Assembly: GCF_030056665.1 (NCBI RefSeq)
Contig: NZ_JASHIG010000029.1
Source: Flectobacillus roseus
GTDB taxonomy: Bacteria; Bacteroidota; Bacteroidia; Cytophagales; Spirosomataceae
Length of the DNA stretch: 64,000 nt
Strand: one strand, 5' to 3'
How positions within the stretch are numbered: the stretch's first letter is position 1; the number at the start of each line of letters is the position of its first letter. Made by a program: the position numbers and the translations under genes. The notes under the pieces were generated by a model. The model ran no database searches. It saw nothing but the letters and a program-made list of their open reading frames with translations, and was not told the DNA's origin. Positions 8,029 to 16,894 of this stretch are shown here, one piece after another.

Positions 8029-9234
8029 ATGAACAAATTCTATCGTGGGTGGAGGGTTTTATTGGGTTTGTCTTTGATGTATATCGGTTCAAACGGATTT
8101 GGTATTTATACATTACCGCTGTTTTACCCAAGTATCTCTCAGGAACTAGCCCTTACCAAAGGTGTCATTACACAGGCTCCGAGTAACATGTATCTGGTAT
8201 TGGCCTTTTGTTCGCCTTTTTGTGGATGGTTATTGGATAGATTTGCTCCTAGAATTATACTCGGTGTCGCAGCCAGTATAATGTCTGTATTATTTGTATC
8301 ATTTGCCTTCATTAATACTTTTGAACAGTTAAAATGGTACTACGTGTTCTTTGGAGTAGCGTTAAGTCTAGGAGGAGTAATTCCGAGTGTATATTTGATT
8401 AGTCGCTGGTTCGATAAACATAGAGGTATTGCCTTAGGGTTGTTTTTGAATGCTTCTAGTTTTGGTGCCACCATATTGAGCAAACCTGCGGGCTACTTTT
8501 TAGCCTCTGGAGGGTGGCGTACCGCAGTGACGTATGTGGGTATTCCTGTGGTTGGCATTATTATTTTGGCACAGTTGCTCTTAAAAAATCGTCCTGAGGA
8601 AGAGGAATTTCAGGGTGAAGTAATGCCTCAGAAAAATTCTACTAAGGATTTTACCTTATCTGAAGCACTGCGCCAACCAACATTTTATACCTTACTGATT
8701 GCTACTGGAGCATTGTGGTTTTGCATAAATGGTATTTTATTCAATAAGGATTTATTTTTATCCGACCTTCAACTAACACTATCGCAAACGGCAAGTTTCG
8801 CTTCGTCATTTTTCTTTTGTAGTATTATTGGAAAAATCGTATTTGGATTGGTCAGTGACAAAATTCGAAAAAATGATGCAATGCTTGGGTCGATTGTTGT
8901 GTTGGGCTTGGGCATATTGCTTTTAAAAACTTGTTTGACGCATGTTTCATGGCTGACCATGGCAGCCATTGTGTTGGGCGTAGGCTACTCGGGAGCTTTT
9001 ACGATGATACAACTTCTCATTGCTGAGCACTATGCTGGCAAATCGTATGGCCTAATTTTAGGTGTCTTTACTATGATAGACACATTGGCTGGAAGCATTG
9101 GCATCAGAACTATCGGACAGCTTCGTGCGTCAACGGGTTCGTACAATACTTCTTTTGAAGTCATGTTAGCTTTGTGTATTATCGCTGTAGTGTTGGTTGT
9201 TTTTTCGAGAAAAAAAGAAAGTTTAATTTCATAG
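8029..9234 (+). CDS. MFS transporter, OFA/monocarboxylate-carrier-like
   Basis: 401 residues and about 12 membrane spans. It has the MFS loop WLLDRFAPRIILG between helices 2 and 3, SLGGVIPSVYLISRWFDKHRG in the first half, and EALRQPTFYTLLIATGALWF after the central loop, equivalent to the motif in the carrier at 471-1736. The two are distant paralogues. It lies 40 bases after the CarboxypepD-like gene. Substrate is unknown, probably a small carboxylate. A weak hairpin (9233-9255) overlaps the stop codon. Confidence 0.82.
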   Translation: MNKFYRGWRVLLGLSLMYIGSNGFGIYTLPLFYPSISQELALTKGVITQAPSNMYLVLAFCSPFCGWLLDRFAPRIILGVAASIMSVLFVSFAFINTFEQLKWYYVFFGVALSLGGVIPSVYLISRWFDKHRGIALGLFLNASSFGATILSKPAGYFLASGGWRTAVTYVGIPVVGIIILAQLLLKNRPEEEEFQGEVMPQKNSTKDFTLSEALRQPTFYTLLIATGALWFCINGILFNKDLFLSDLQLTLSQTASFASSFFFCSIIGKIVFGLVSDKIRKNDAMLGSIVVLGLGILLLKTCLTHVSWLTMAAIVLGVGYSGAFTMIQLLIAEHYAGKSYGLILGVFTMIDTLAGSIGIRTIGQLRASTGSYNTSFEVMLALCIIAVVLVVFSRKKESLIS

Positions 9235-9255
9235 ATTTTCTCAAGAGGAAAATCT
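9233..9255 (+). terminator. weak hairpin at the MFS stop codon
   Basis: AGATTTTC (9233-9240) pairs with GAAAATCT (9248-9255) across a 7-base loop. It is A/T-rich with no T-tract, so it is only a possible terminator. Confidence 0.35.
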
Positions 9256-9337
9256 AAATAGTTAATTTTGTCAGAAGACTGTGACGAAGCAACCGCTTAG
9301 TTTTGTCCAGAAGCCCAATTTTTAGCATAGTAATTTT

Positions 9338-10744
9338 ATGGAAATAAGAAACCCCAGAACTGGCAAATTTGATTTTTCGATTCAACCTGTAGATGCAAAC
9401 GGTGTGCGTTCAAGGACGATTTCATTGAGGGCGTCTCAACCCGGTTGGATGGCCAAAGGAATCGAACAGCGAGTAAGGGTACTTCAACAATGGCATACAT
9501 TAATTGAAGATTATTCTACGGATTTACTGGAATCCTTAATAGATGATACAGGTCGAAAGACTGAATCTGAAAAAGAGCTCAATTATGTGCTTCGTGCCAT
9601 TGATAGTTGGTGTGAGATTGCCAAGAAGATTCTGCGCGAGCCAGAGAGTTTGTCTACTTCTATTCCTGTGCTAAAACTCCAAAATCACTATGAGCCTTTT
9701 CCTTTGGTGGGCGTCATTAGTGGTTGGTGCTTCCCTTTTGCACATCTGATGAAAGAAATCATACCTGCTTTATTGGCAGGTAGTGCCGTAATTGCTAAGC
9801 CAAGTTGTGTAACTCCAAGGTTTGTCAGAACGCTTAATCACACTATTCATCGTACCAGAGGACTCAGAGAAGTACTTTCTCTTGTAGAAGGTACAGACGA
9901 TATTTTGGAGCCATTGTGTTCCAATGCAGATTTTGTTTGTTATAATGGTACGGCTGCCGAAGCAAGACAAGTGTCTGATATTGCGCATAAACTATTCAAG
10001 CCATCCTCTATCCAACACGGTTTGAAAAATACGGTTATTGTTACCGAAACAGCCGATTTAGAAAATGCCTCCTCTGCCATTTTACTAGGTGGTTTTTGGA
10101 ACGCAGGACAATCTTCTTCTTCAATTGAAAGAGTGTATGTTCACCGTAATGTCTATCATTTATTTTTATCAAGATTAGTCGGAAAAGCTAACCTTATACG
10201 TTTGGCATACCCAACTACTGAATCTGGACAAATCGGTCCTATCATTGCCGAACCACAAATCAATATCATTAACGGTCAACTATGGGAAGCCCTCGAAAAT
10301 GGGGCAAAATTATTGACAGGTATAGGACAATGTGAAAAATGGGAGGGAGGCTATTACTGTCGACCAACCATCATCACCAATGTAAAGCCAAGCATGAAAA
10401 TTCTGAATGAAGAAACGCTTGCGCCTATTTTGCCAGTGATGTCTTACCAAGATACAGAAGAAATTTGCGAGTGGGTAAATGGAATCACACAGGCACACTC
10501 GGGAGCTATTTTCTCTAAAACAGCCAATGAAGCAATCGCATTGGGTGATAAACTTTCAATCCCCTATTTGTCGATTAATGATATTGCGTTAGAGGAGGTT
10601 TTGCAAGTAGGGCAACATCCACAAATGACACCAGAAACATTGGAGTTTGAAGGTACCTTTTCGAATTATAAAAAATTCTTTAGAAAGAAAACGTTTATTA
10701 TCAATACCCACAAACCTTTTGGTACGGGTTGGATTAAATCATAG
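9338..10744 (+). CDS. aldehyde dehydrogenase superfamily protein lacking catalytic residues
   Basis: 468 residues, the usual ALDH length and fold order. It has VGVISGWCFPFAHLMKEIIP, PALLAGSAVIAKPS (cofactor-binding Lys retained), QHGLKNTVIV, GGFWNAGQSSSSIERVYVH and NEETLAPILPV. In active enzymes the corresponding motifs are PWNFP, ELGGK and GQxC. Here the oxyanion Asn reads Cys, the general-base Glu reads Gln and the nucleophile Cys reads Ser. It is therefore probably not an active dehydrogenase, although NAD-site and fold residues remain. The frame is intact, which argues for a retained non-catalytic role. No obvious operon partner. Confidence 0.85.
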   Translation: MEIRNPRTGKFDFSIQPVDANGVRSRTISLRASQPGWMAKGIEQRVRVLQQWHTLIEDYSTDLLESLIDDTGRKTESEKELNYVLRAIDSWCEIAKKILREPESLSTSIPVLKLQNHYEPFPLVGVISGWCFPFAHLMKEIIPALLAGSAVIAKPSCVTPRFVRTLNHTIHRTRGLREVLSLVEGTDDILEPLCSNADFVCYNGTAAEARQVSDIAHKLFKPSSIQHGLKNTVIVTETADLENASSAILLGGFWNAGQSSSSIERVYVHRNVYHLFLSRLVGKANLIRLAYPTTESGQIGPIIAEPQINIINGQLWEALENGAKLLTGIGQCEKWEGGYYCRPTIITNVKPSMKILNEETLAPILPVMSYQDTEEICEWVNGITQAHSGAIFSKTANEAIALGDKLSIPYLSINDIALEEVLQVGQHPQMTPETLEFEGTFSNYKKFFRKKTFIINTHKPFGTGWIKS

Positions 10745-10745
10745 G

Positions 10746-10777
10746 AAATGGCGTAAGTGGAATAGCTTACGCCATTT
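10746..10777 (+). terminator. terminator after the ALDH-like gene
   Basis: AAATGGCGTAAG (10746-10757) pairs perfectly with CTTACGCCATTT (10766-10777) across an 8-base loop and is followed by TT-G-TTT. It begins 2 bases after the stop codon. Confidence 0.85.
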
Positions 10778-10892
10778 TTGTTTAAAAATGTTTATTTTCA
10801 ACGATTTAATGAAATTCTAAGGAATTCTTCATGAGTTGTTGAAGCTTGTTGAGTTGTTTTGTAAAACATAATTATTCAAAAAATAACATTGT

Positions 10893-11144
10893 ATGCAACT
10901 CAAACTGATTACCAAAATGACGAAAGCTGCACCACAAAGAACACCTTTTCGTGTAATTGTGTTGAGTGCCTTTCTGCTTTTATCTTTTATTGTCAATATT
11001 TTCTTTATTCTATCAAGTAATTCATGCTCGCAACAATTAGGGCATGATAAAATATTAAACGATTCTATTATTTCCCAGAAAAATCGACTTCAGGAGCATT
11101 TTAATGTATCCATTCAGAATTCACAGGAAGCAACCTCTCATTAA
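10893..11144 (+). CDS. hypothetical single-span membrane protein (83 aa)
   Basis: 83 residues; an internal ATG at 10917 (MTKAAPQRTPFR) is an alternative start. There is one transmembrane segment (VIVLSAFLLLSFIVNIFFIL) preceded by basic residues, then a short polar exposed tail. It lies 36 bases upstream of the NhaD antiporter gene and may be in the same transcript, perhaps as an accessory subunit (inference). No family recognised. Confidence 0.55.
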   Translation: MQLKLITKMTKAAPQRTPFRVIVLSAFLLLSFIVNIFFILSSNSCSQQLGHDKILNDSIISQKNRLQEHFNVSIQNSQEATSH

Positions 11145-11180
11145 TATCCTACAATATTCATTCAACTAAACTAGTGCATA

Positions 11181-12458
11181 ATGACCACATTGATGATTCT
11201 CATTTTTGTGATTGGCTATTTAGCAATCACACTCGAACATAATATCCATATCAACAAAACAGCCACAGCCTTGCTTACAGGTGTTTTGTGCTGGGCTGTC
11301 TATGCGCTAAATGCTACGGATGTCCATTTGGTTTCAGAGCAATTGTCGCATCATCTTGGCGATATTGCTGAAATAGTTTTCTTCCTTTTAGGAGCCATGA
11401 CCATCGTTGAGCTAGTGGATGCGCATGATGGCTTCGCAATTATCACCCAAAAAATCAAAACTCAAGATATCAAAACTTTAATGTGGCTTGTCGCACTTCT
11501 AACATTCTTTATGTCAGCAGTTTTGGACAACCTGACAACGGCTATTGTGATGGTTTCGTTGTTGAGAAAAATCTTGGTATCGAGTGAAACCCGAAAAATA
11601 ATGGTTGGTTTAGTTGTAATAGCAGCTAATGCAGGTGGAGCATGGTCTCCATTAGGCGATGTCACAACCACCATGCTTTGGATTGGGAAGCAAGTTTCGG
11701 CTATGGGGGTAATTACCCAATTATTACTTCCAAGTATGGTGTCGCTTATAGTTCCATTGATATATCTTCATCTTACTTTAAAGCCAAAAGGAAATGTGTT
11801 TTCTGCCAAACTTGAAAACACGATGGCCTTGCCAAATGCCGAACGAAATTTGATGTTTGCTGTAGGTTTGGGCGCATTATTGTTTGTTCCAGTATTCAAA
11901 ACGGTAACTCACTTACCTCCTTATATGGGTATGCTCATGGGCTTAGGAGCTGTTTGGTTGGTATCTGAGTTAATTCACAAGGATAAAGATGAAGAAACGA
12001 AGTCGAAGTACTCGGCAGTACATGCTCTACGCAAAATAGATACCCCTAGTATTTTGTTCTTTTTAGGTATTTTGGTAGCAATTGCTGCTTTAGAAAGTAC
12101 TGAACAATTGCATCATTTTGCCGAGTGGATGAATCAAACTCTGGGTAATCAAGATTTGATTGTATTCATTATTGGTATTGCTTCGGCTGTTATTGATAAC
12201 GTTCCTCTTGTAGCTGCCTCTATGGGTATGTATGACCTTCAGGCATTTCCAACCGACTCGAAACTTTGGGAATTTATGGCTTATTGTGCAGGAACAGGAG
12301 GTAGTATGCTGATTATTGGTTCAGCGGCTGGTGTGGCAGTAATGGGTATGGAAAAAATCGACTTCATGTGGTATTTCAAGAAAATATCCTTTGTTGCTTT
12401 GTTGGGTTATGTAGCAGGTGCTGCTGTTTATTTGGCGCTGTACTCATTTACTCACTAA
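11181..12458 (+). CDS. nhaD: Na+/H+ antiporter, NhaD family
   Basis: 425 residues with about 12 membrane spans. It belongs to the ion-transporter superfamily of NhaD antiporters, which export sodium or lithium in exchange for protons at the inner membrane. Family-typical stretches: NKTATALLTGVLCWAVYAL, LLGAMTIVELVDAHDGF, VLDNLTTAIVMVSLLRKI, AGGAWSPLGDVTTTMLWI and the second-half mirror AVIDNVPLVAASMG. Conserved Asp residues in the DNLT and DNVP motifs are kept. The small membrane protein gene lies just upstream. Confidence 0.9.
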   Translation: MTTLMILIFVIGYLAITLEHNIHINKTATALLTGVLCWAVYALNATDVHLVSEQLSHHLGDIAEIVFFLLGAMTIVELVDAHDGFAIITQKIKTQDIKTLMWLVALLTFFMSAVLDNLTTAIVMVSLLRKILVSSETRKIMVGLVVIAANAGGAWSPLGDVTTTMLWIGKQVSAMGVITQLLLPSMVSLIVPLIYLHLTLKPKGNVFSAKLENTMALPNAERNLMFAVGLGALLFVPVFKTVTHLPPYMGMLMGLGAVWLVSELIHKDKDEETKSKYSAVHALRKIDTPSILFFLGILVAIAALESTEQLHHFAEWMNQTLGNQDLIVFIIGIASAVIDNVPLVAASMGMYDLQAFPTDSKLWEFMAYCAGTGGSMLIIGSAAGVAVMGMEKIDFMWYFKKISFVALLGYVAGAAVYLALYSFTH

Positions 12459-12728
12459 GCAGAAAAAGTGTGATTTGAACGAAAAAATTGATAACAAAAT
12501 GTTAATTCTTGTAAAGTGTAGTACTTTTAACACGAATATTTTTTAAATTTTGGTGTTTTTTCGGATTCAGTACCAAAAAATCGGCAAATTAAGGTTATCA
12601 CAATACATTATTGTAAATTTGTAGAACCTTATTTTATTTATTTGGTTTGCTAAGGTTAGGGATTCGAATTGAACGTATTCCCTTTTTTCAACTATAATCC
12701 AGTATTAAACGCATAACTCTAAGTGATT

Positions 12729-13160
12729 ATGAATAATTCTATAAAATATCTTTCAATCGGTGCTATTGCTTTGGCACTCACATCTTGTACCGAATCGAAA
12801 CAATTAGTTGCTTTGCAACAACAAGCTGCTCAATTAGAAAATACTTTGAAGAAGGAAAGAGAAGAAAATGTAGAACTTAGTAGTTTTCGCTTTAGTCTTG
12901 AGAGTCAGTTTAAAAAGAAAACAGAAGATTACGTTAAATGCCAGGAGGATGGTAAAGAAACCATGGAAAGCTTGTCGGAACGCTACAATCGTTTGTTGAC
13001 TGACTATAACCAACTTTCAGCTAGTTATGAGGTTTTGGATAAGTCAAACAGAGAACAAGTTGAAGCTACCAAGGCTCGTATTTCGGAATTAGAGTCTCAG
13101 TACAAATCGGCAGCTAGCAAAAAAATTGTAACTAAATCTAAAAGAAAAAGAAGAAGATAG
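12729..13160 (+). CDS. coiled-coil lipoprotein
   Basis: 143 residues from ATG 12729 (a GTG two codons upstream is possible). The signal ends in a lipobox (LALTSC, Cys near residue 20). After that the protein is almost entirely heptad-like alpha helix (LVALQQQAAQLENTLKKERE, then ELSSFRFSLESQFKKK) and ends in a strongly basic tail (KKIVTKSKRKRRR). It should be an inner- or outer-membrane-anchored periplasmic coiled coil, with the basic tail perhaps contacting peptidoglycan or LPS (inference). No family name can be given. Confidence 0.7.
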   Translation: MNNSIKYLSIGAIALALTSCTESKQLVALQQQAAQLENTLKKEREENVELSSFRFSLESQFKKKTEDYVKCQEDGKETMESLSERYNRLLTDYNQLSASYEVLDKSNREQVEATKARISELESQYKSAASKKIVTKSKRKRRR

Positions 13161-13186
13161 ATTTTCTTTACGTTTATAGATGTTTT

Positions 13187-13219
13187 AACGCCCTCCTGTA
13201 TAGTTTACAGGAGGGCGTT
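13187..13219. terminator. strong terminator after the coiled-coil lipoprotein
   Basis: AACGCCCTCCTGTA (13187-13200) pairs perfectly with TACAGGAGGGCGTT (13206-13219) across a 5-base loop, followed by eight further T residues. Confidence 0.9.
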
Positions 13220-13341
13220 TTTTTTCTTAAAATCTTCTAATTTTTTTTTAATAGAACTTTAATTATTTCAGATTGTATTTTTTGTAATTTCATTTCGTTA
13301 GTATTTTGTAATTAGTATTTGAATTAAATCCCTTATGTGCT

Positions 13342-14286
13342 ATGGAACGTATGCGAATCGAAAAAATCTTAGTACCTATTGATTTCAGCCTAACCTCAGA
13401 AAATGCTTTAAAAGCTGCAATTCATATTGCTGAACAACATCAGGCTAAACTTTACCTTCTACATATTATTGAGCCAGGAATATTGATGTTTGCTCAAGAT
13501 GGTAGCTTAATTTTTGATATTACCTCAGATAGTATTGATAAAGAACATGAACATCGTTTAGAAAAACTATATGACCGTTTCAAAGGTAAAGGATATTGGG
13601 AGGTAGAAAGTGTAGTGAAACATGGTGAGGTAACTCCTTTGATTGTACAAACAGCAGAGGAAATCGAGGCAGATTTGTTGGTGATGGGAAGTCACGGTAC
13701 TGAAACAAGCTTGGATGACCTTTTGGGAACCAATGCTTACAGTGTTGTAAAACGTGCGAAATGCCCAGTTTTGACTATTCCAACGCATTATCACTGGGAA
13801 GGAATCCACAAAGTATTATTCCCGATTCGTTCGGTTTTGGGTGCTTTGGACAAATATCCTATTACAGAAGCACTCCTGTCTCCTTCAGATAATCCTGAAT
13901 GGTTATTAGTGGGATTGAATGATCACGAAAAGCCAGATGATAAAGCAAAGGTAGAGGAATTTGTAGGGCAGTTTACTCAGTTTTTGACAAGTCAAAACAA
14001 GCAGTTTAAGTTGTCAAATTACGCTGGGGAAAATTTAGCAGGAAAAGTGCTAGAAATGTCTAATACTGAGGGTGTAAACCTTATTGTAATGACAACTTCT
14101 ACTACTACGTCTTTTGCTAAATACTTGGCAGGAAGTTATTCTCAACAAGTGGTAAATCACTCAAGAATACCAGTGTTGTCGGTAAGCCCTGATATTTCGA
14201 TTAAAATCAAAGAAAGTGAAGCTACTCCAGAAGAAATTTTGGAAAATCTTGGATACGGATATCCATTTTCAGGTACAGTGCTCTAA
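13342..14286 (+). CDS. universal stress protein (tandem UspA domains)
   Basis: 314 residues holding two UspA-type domains. The first (about 5-150) begins EKILVPIDFSLTSENALKAA and ends with VMGSHGTETSLDDLLGTNA, the G-x2-G-x9-G-S/T ATP-binding signature, then KRAKCPVLTIP. The second (about 155-295) keeps the overall pattern (LIVMTTSTTTSFAKYLAGSY, then RIPVLSVSP) but has lost the glycine signature, so it probably does not bind ATP. Cytoplasmic stress or energy-state protein. A start three codons later (MRIEKILV) is equally possible. It is transcribed alone and ends before a terminator. Confidence 0.9.
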   Translation: MERMRIEKILVPIDFSLTSENALKAAIHIAEQHQAKLYLLHIIEPGILMFAQDGSLIFDITSDSIDKEHEHRLEKLYDRFKGKGYWEVESVVKHGEVTPLIVQTAEEIEADLLVMGSHGTETSLDDLLGTNAYSVVKRAKCPVLTIPTHYHWEGIHKVLFPIRSVLGALDKYPITEALLSPSDNPEWLLVGLNDHEKPDDKAKVEEFVGQFTQFLTSQNKQFKLSNYAGENLAGKVLEMSNTEGVNLIVMTTSTTTSFAKYLAGSYSQQVVNHSRIPVLSVSPDISIKIKESEATPEEILENLGYGYPFSGTVL

Positions 14287-14346
14287 TCGTTGAGCCAGAC
14301 AAAAAGAAATGATTTGAAACATATTCAATCAAATTTTGTCAATAGC

Positions 14347-14407
14347 AAAACCTCAATCAGGAAATATGATAGATGAACTTATCTCTCACTTTCCCGATTG
14401 AGGTTTT
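14347..14407. terminator. terminator between convergent genes
   Basis: AAAACCTCAATC (14347-14358) pairs perfectly with GATTGAGGTTTT (14396-14407) over a 37-base loop. It separates the stress protein gene (+) from the DUF1460 gene (-). Confidence 0.7.
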
Positions 14408-14412
14408 TTATG

Positions 14413-15309
14413 TTATTTCTTCACTAATCTTGAAATCATAATGCCTGTTTGACTCGCGTGTTTGGCTAAATATTCAGCCAGTGGTTCTGGTGAAATAATG
14501 ACCTCTTTCAAATCTTGTGAAGCGTGCAATAGATGCACTCGTCCATTGACCACAATCGCAAAGCCCTGATGCGAAATATCCAAGCCACTTTTTGAGGTTG
14601 TGATGGCAATAATATCACCATTTTGAATACATGACTCTTTCTTGGCCACTTCAGCTTTAGGGATATAGAAGAAACTTTTACGCATCAATTCTATTTCTGC
14701 CATTTTCACAGCCTCAAGCGCTCGATAATCTTCGAGTTGAGGATAAAGCGGCAAATGAGAGGTCATGAACGACACGCTTTTCTTGTAGGGTTTTCCAGCG
14801 CAAGCTTGTGTTTGGTCTTTGATGAGTCCTTTTCTTTCATTTTCCTTCAGCCAATCTGTAAAATAATGTAATCTTGAGCCAAACCCGTTGACGTGCCCAT
14901 AACGATAGCGTAACGTTTCGAGGTTATGGGTAAAGTCATCAAATGAATTATTCTTACACATCGCAATTGCTAGCACGGATTCCACCAAGGTAGAGCAATC
15001 AAACTCTCTCAGATTTACGACTAAATTTTCTTTTTTCCCTTCTAAGGTATGAGCTACATAGGGTTTACCCAAAAATGTCTGAGCAATTTCAATCACCCTT
15101 TGACCTTGTTCTGAATTATACTTTTTTTGAATAGTAGCTTCAAAAATACGCTGGTCTGATTCTTGGGCGATTCCTGCCCAACTAATCCCACAAAACAAAA
15201 GGTTTAAAGTCAATGCTTTAAACCCTTTATTTTGATATGCTTTATGAAATATTGACACGGTAATAGTATTAAAATAATTACGTTCTTTTATTGATAACGC
15301 AATATTCAA
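14413..15309 (-). CDS. DUF1460 family protein, amidase/NlpC-P60-like, secreted
   Basis: 298 residues. A hydrophobic signal (ALTLNLLFCGISWAGIAQ) sits unusually far in, near residues 32-49; a GTG about 17 codons downstream would give a more normal signal peptide. The family (DUF1460; structures show a cysteine amidase fold related to NlpC/P60) is recognised by FLGKPYVAHTLEG, NLREFDCSTLVESVLAIA (probable catalytic Cys) and the C-terminal HQGFAIV region (probable catalytic His). The likely role is cleavage of N-acetylmuramoyl-L-alanine or related peptidoglycan bonds in the periplasm. Confidence 0.8.
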   Translation of the reverse strand: MNIALSIKERNYFNTITVSIFHKAYQNKGFKALTLNLLFCGISWAGIAQESDQRIFEATIQKKYNSEQGQRVIEIAQTFLGKPYVAHTLEGKKENLVVNLREFDCSTLVESVLAIAMCKNNSFDDFTHNLETLRYRYGHVNGFGSRLHYFTDWLKENERKGLIKDQTQACAGKPYKKSVSFMTSHLPLYPQLEDYRALEAVKMAEIELMRKSFFYIPKAEVAKKESCIQNGDIIAITTSKSGLDISHQGFAIVVNGRVHLLHASQDLKEVIISPEPLAEYLAKHASQTGIMISRLVKK

Positions 15310-15459
15310 ACTTCTTATTTAAAATGTATCCTGTCTAATTAGAGTTGTTACAGAATTGAGATTTAAGTGATTCTGGTGTAATGCTCTAGTTATTAATGGA
15401 TTATAGTTTGTAATTGATTTGTTGACAATTTTCAAGTATATGATTTATTGCAAATCCGA

Positions 15460-16788
15460 TTATTGTTTTTCTTTTACAAACATCACAGATACTGCTCCTA
15501 AAATCATGAAAATACCTGCAAGTAACAACGCATAAACTGAGTTAGATCCATAAATATGTTTTACAACCATACCGCCAAAAATACCATTGACAATTTGTGG
15601 GAAGGTGATAAAAAAGTTGAAAATACCCATATATACGCCCATTTTGTGAATAGGAATGCTATTTGCCAAAATTGCGTATGGCATTGCTAAAATACTCGCC
15701 CAAGCAAAACCAATTCCCACCATACTCAAAACTAAATAGTCAGGATTAGTGATGAAGAAGATAGAGATTAAACCCAAACCTCCGCAAATTAGGGAGAACG
15801 CATGGGTAGTTTTTTTGCCAAAAAGTGCCGCAATTTTGGGTAATGCTAACGCATATAGCGCTGAAACTCCATTATAAATTCCAAATAAAGAACTCACCCA
15901 GTCACCAGCATCATTATATGCTTTAGAACTATGGTCTTCCAATGGTAGGCCATATACCTGGTGTGCGATAGCTGGTGTAGCGTAAACCCACATCGAAAAT
16001 AAGGCAATCCACGAAAAAAACTGCACCAAACCCAATTGCTTCATTGTTGTAGGCATTTGAGCAAAGTCCTTGAAAATATCTTTTAAACTAGCTTGGTCGT
16101 GTGATTCATCTTCGAAACCAAATGATTTTCTTTCAGCTGGAGAATATTCTTTTGTGGTAAAAACAGTCCAAAGAATAGCCACAAGAATAATAACCGAACC
16201 TACATAGAAAGAGTAAAGGACATTATCTTGTACGTTACCATTGATGGATTCATTCGATACGTTGAATACCTTATTGAGAATCGTAGGAAGAAAACCCCCA
16301 GCAATGGCACCAATACCTATCAAGGTAGTTTGTACCGAGAAACCTGTAGTATTTTGTTCATCTGGCAAGTTATCAGCAACTAATGCTCTGAATGGCTCCA
16401 TCGCAATGTTGAAAGAGGCATCCATAAACATCAGAAAACCTGCTCCCAATACAACCGCAGGAAGGATACCTGCCAAAAAAGAAGCATTAGGCATAAAGGC
16501 TAAAGCAACTGCCGCTAAGATAGCTCCTGCTAAAAAATAAGGTTTTCTACGACCAAAGCGTCCCCAAGTAGTATCTGAGTAATGTCCAATAATGGGCTGG
16601 ACAATCATTCCTGTGAGTGGTGCTGCCAACCAAAACCATGAAAGGTGTTCTACGTCGGCACCATAAGTTTGAAGAATACGCGAGGCATTGCCGTTTTGAA
16701 GAGCAAAGCCAAATTGAATACCCAAGAAACCAACGCTCATATTGATAATTTGCGTTAGACTCAAGGAAGGTTTATTAATTTTTTTCAT
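15460..16788 (-). CDS. MFS sugar transporter (maltose/glycoside type)
   Basis: 442 residues, about 12 membrane spans. The N-terminus (NMSVGFLGIQFGFALQNGNA), the loop IGHYSDTTWGRFGRRKPYFL and the pairing with amylase genes fit the MFS maltose/sucrose carriers (SLC45/GPH-like) found in Bacteroidota and gamma-proteobacteria. It probably imports maltose or short maltodextrins made by the periplasmic GH13 enzymes. It lies 106 bases downstream of the GH13 gene on the same strand. CCATTAACCA lies 5 bases before its start codon, an element shared with three other genes of the cluster. Confidence 0.85.
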   Translation of the reverse strand: MKKINKPSLSLTQIINMSVGFLGIQFGFALQNGNASRILQTYGADVEHLSWFWLAAPLTGMIVQPIIGHYSDTTWGRFGRRKPYFLAGAILAAVALAFMPNASFLAGILPAVVLGAGFLMFMDASFNIAMEPFRALVADNLPDEQNTTGFSVQTTLIGIGAIAGGFLPTILNKVFNVSNESINGNVQDNVLYSFYVGSVIILVAILWTVFTTKEYSPAERKSFGFEDESHDQASLKDIFKDFAQMPTTMKQLGLVQFFSWIALFSMWVYATPAIAHQVYGLPLEDHSSKAYNDAGDWVSSLFGIYNGVSALYALALPKIAALFGKKTTHAFSLICGGLGLISIFFITNPDYLVLSMVGIGFAWASILAMPYAILANSIPIHKMGVYMGIFNFFITFPQIVNGIFGGMVVKHIYGSNSVYALLLAGIFMILGAVSVMFVKEKQ

Positions 16789-16793
16789 GTTTA

Positions 16794-16803
16794 TGGTTAA
16801 TGG
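16794..16803 (-). promoter_or_regulatory. CCATTAACCA element before the sugar carrier gene
   Basis: Read on the minus strand, CCATTAACCA ends 5 bases before the ATG of the MFS carrier. Identical 10-mers precede the starts of the GH13 gene at 19073, the phosphoglucomutase gene at 21189 and the GH65 gene at 22736. Confidence 0.5.
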
Positions 16804-16894
16804 ATTGTTGGGTGAAAGTGTAAGGTTTTGATTATCGCATCAAGAACTTTGGTTTTCAAGAAACGCTATCTTAAACTCTACACTTTCAAATGTA

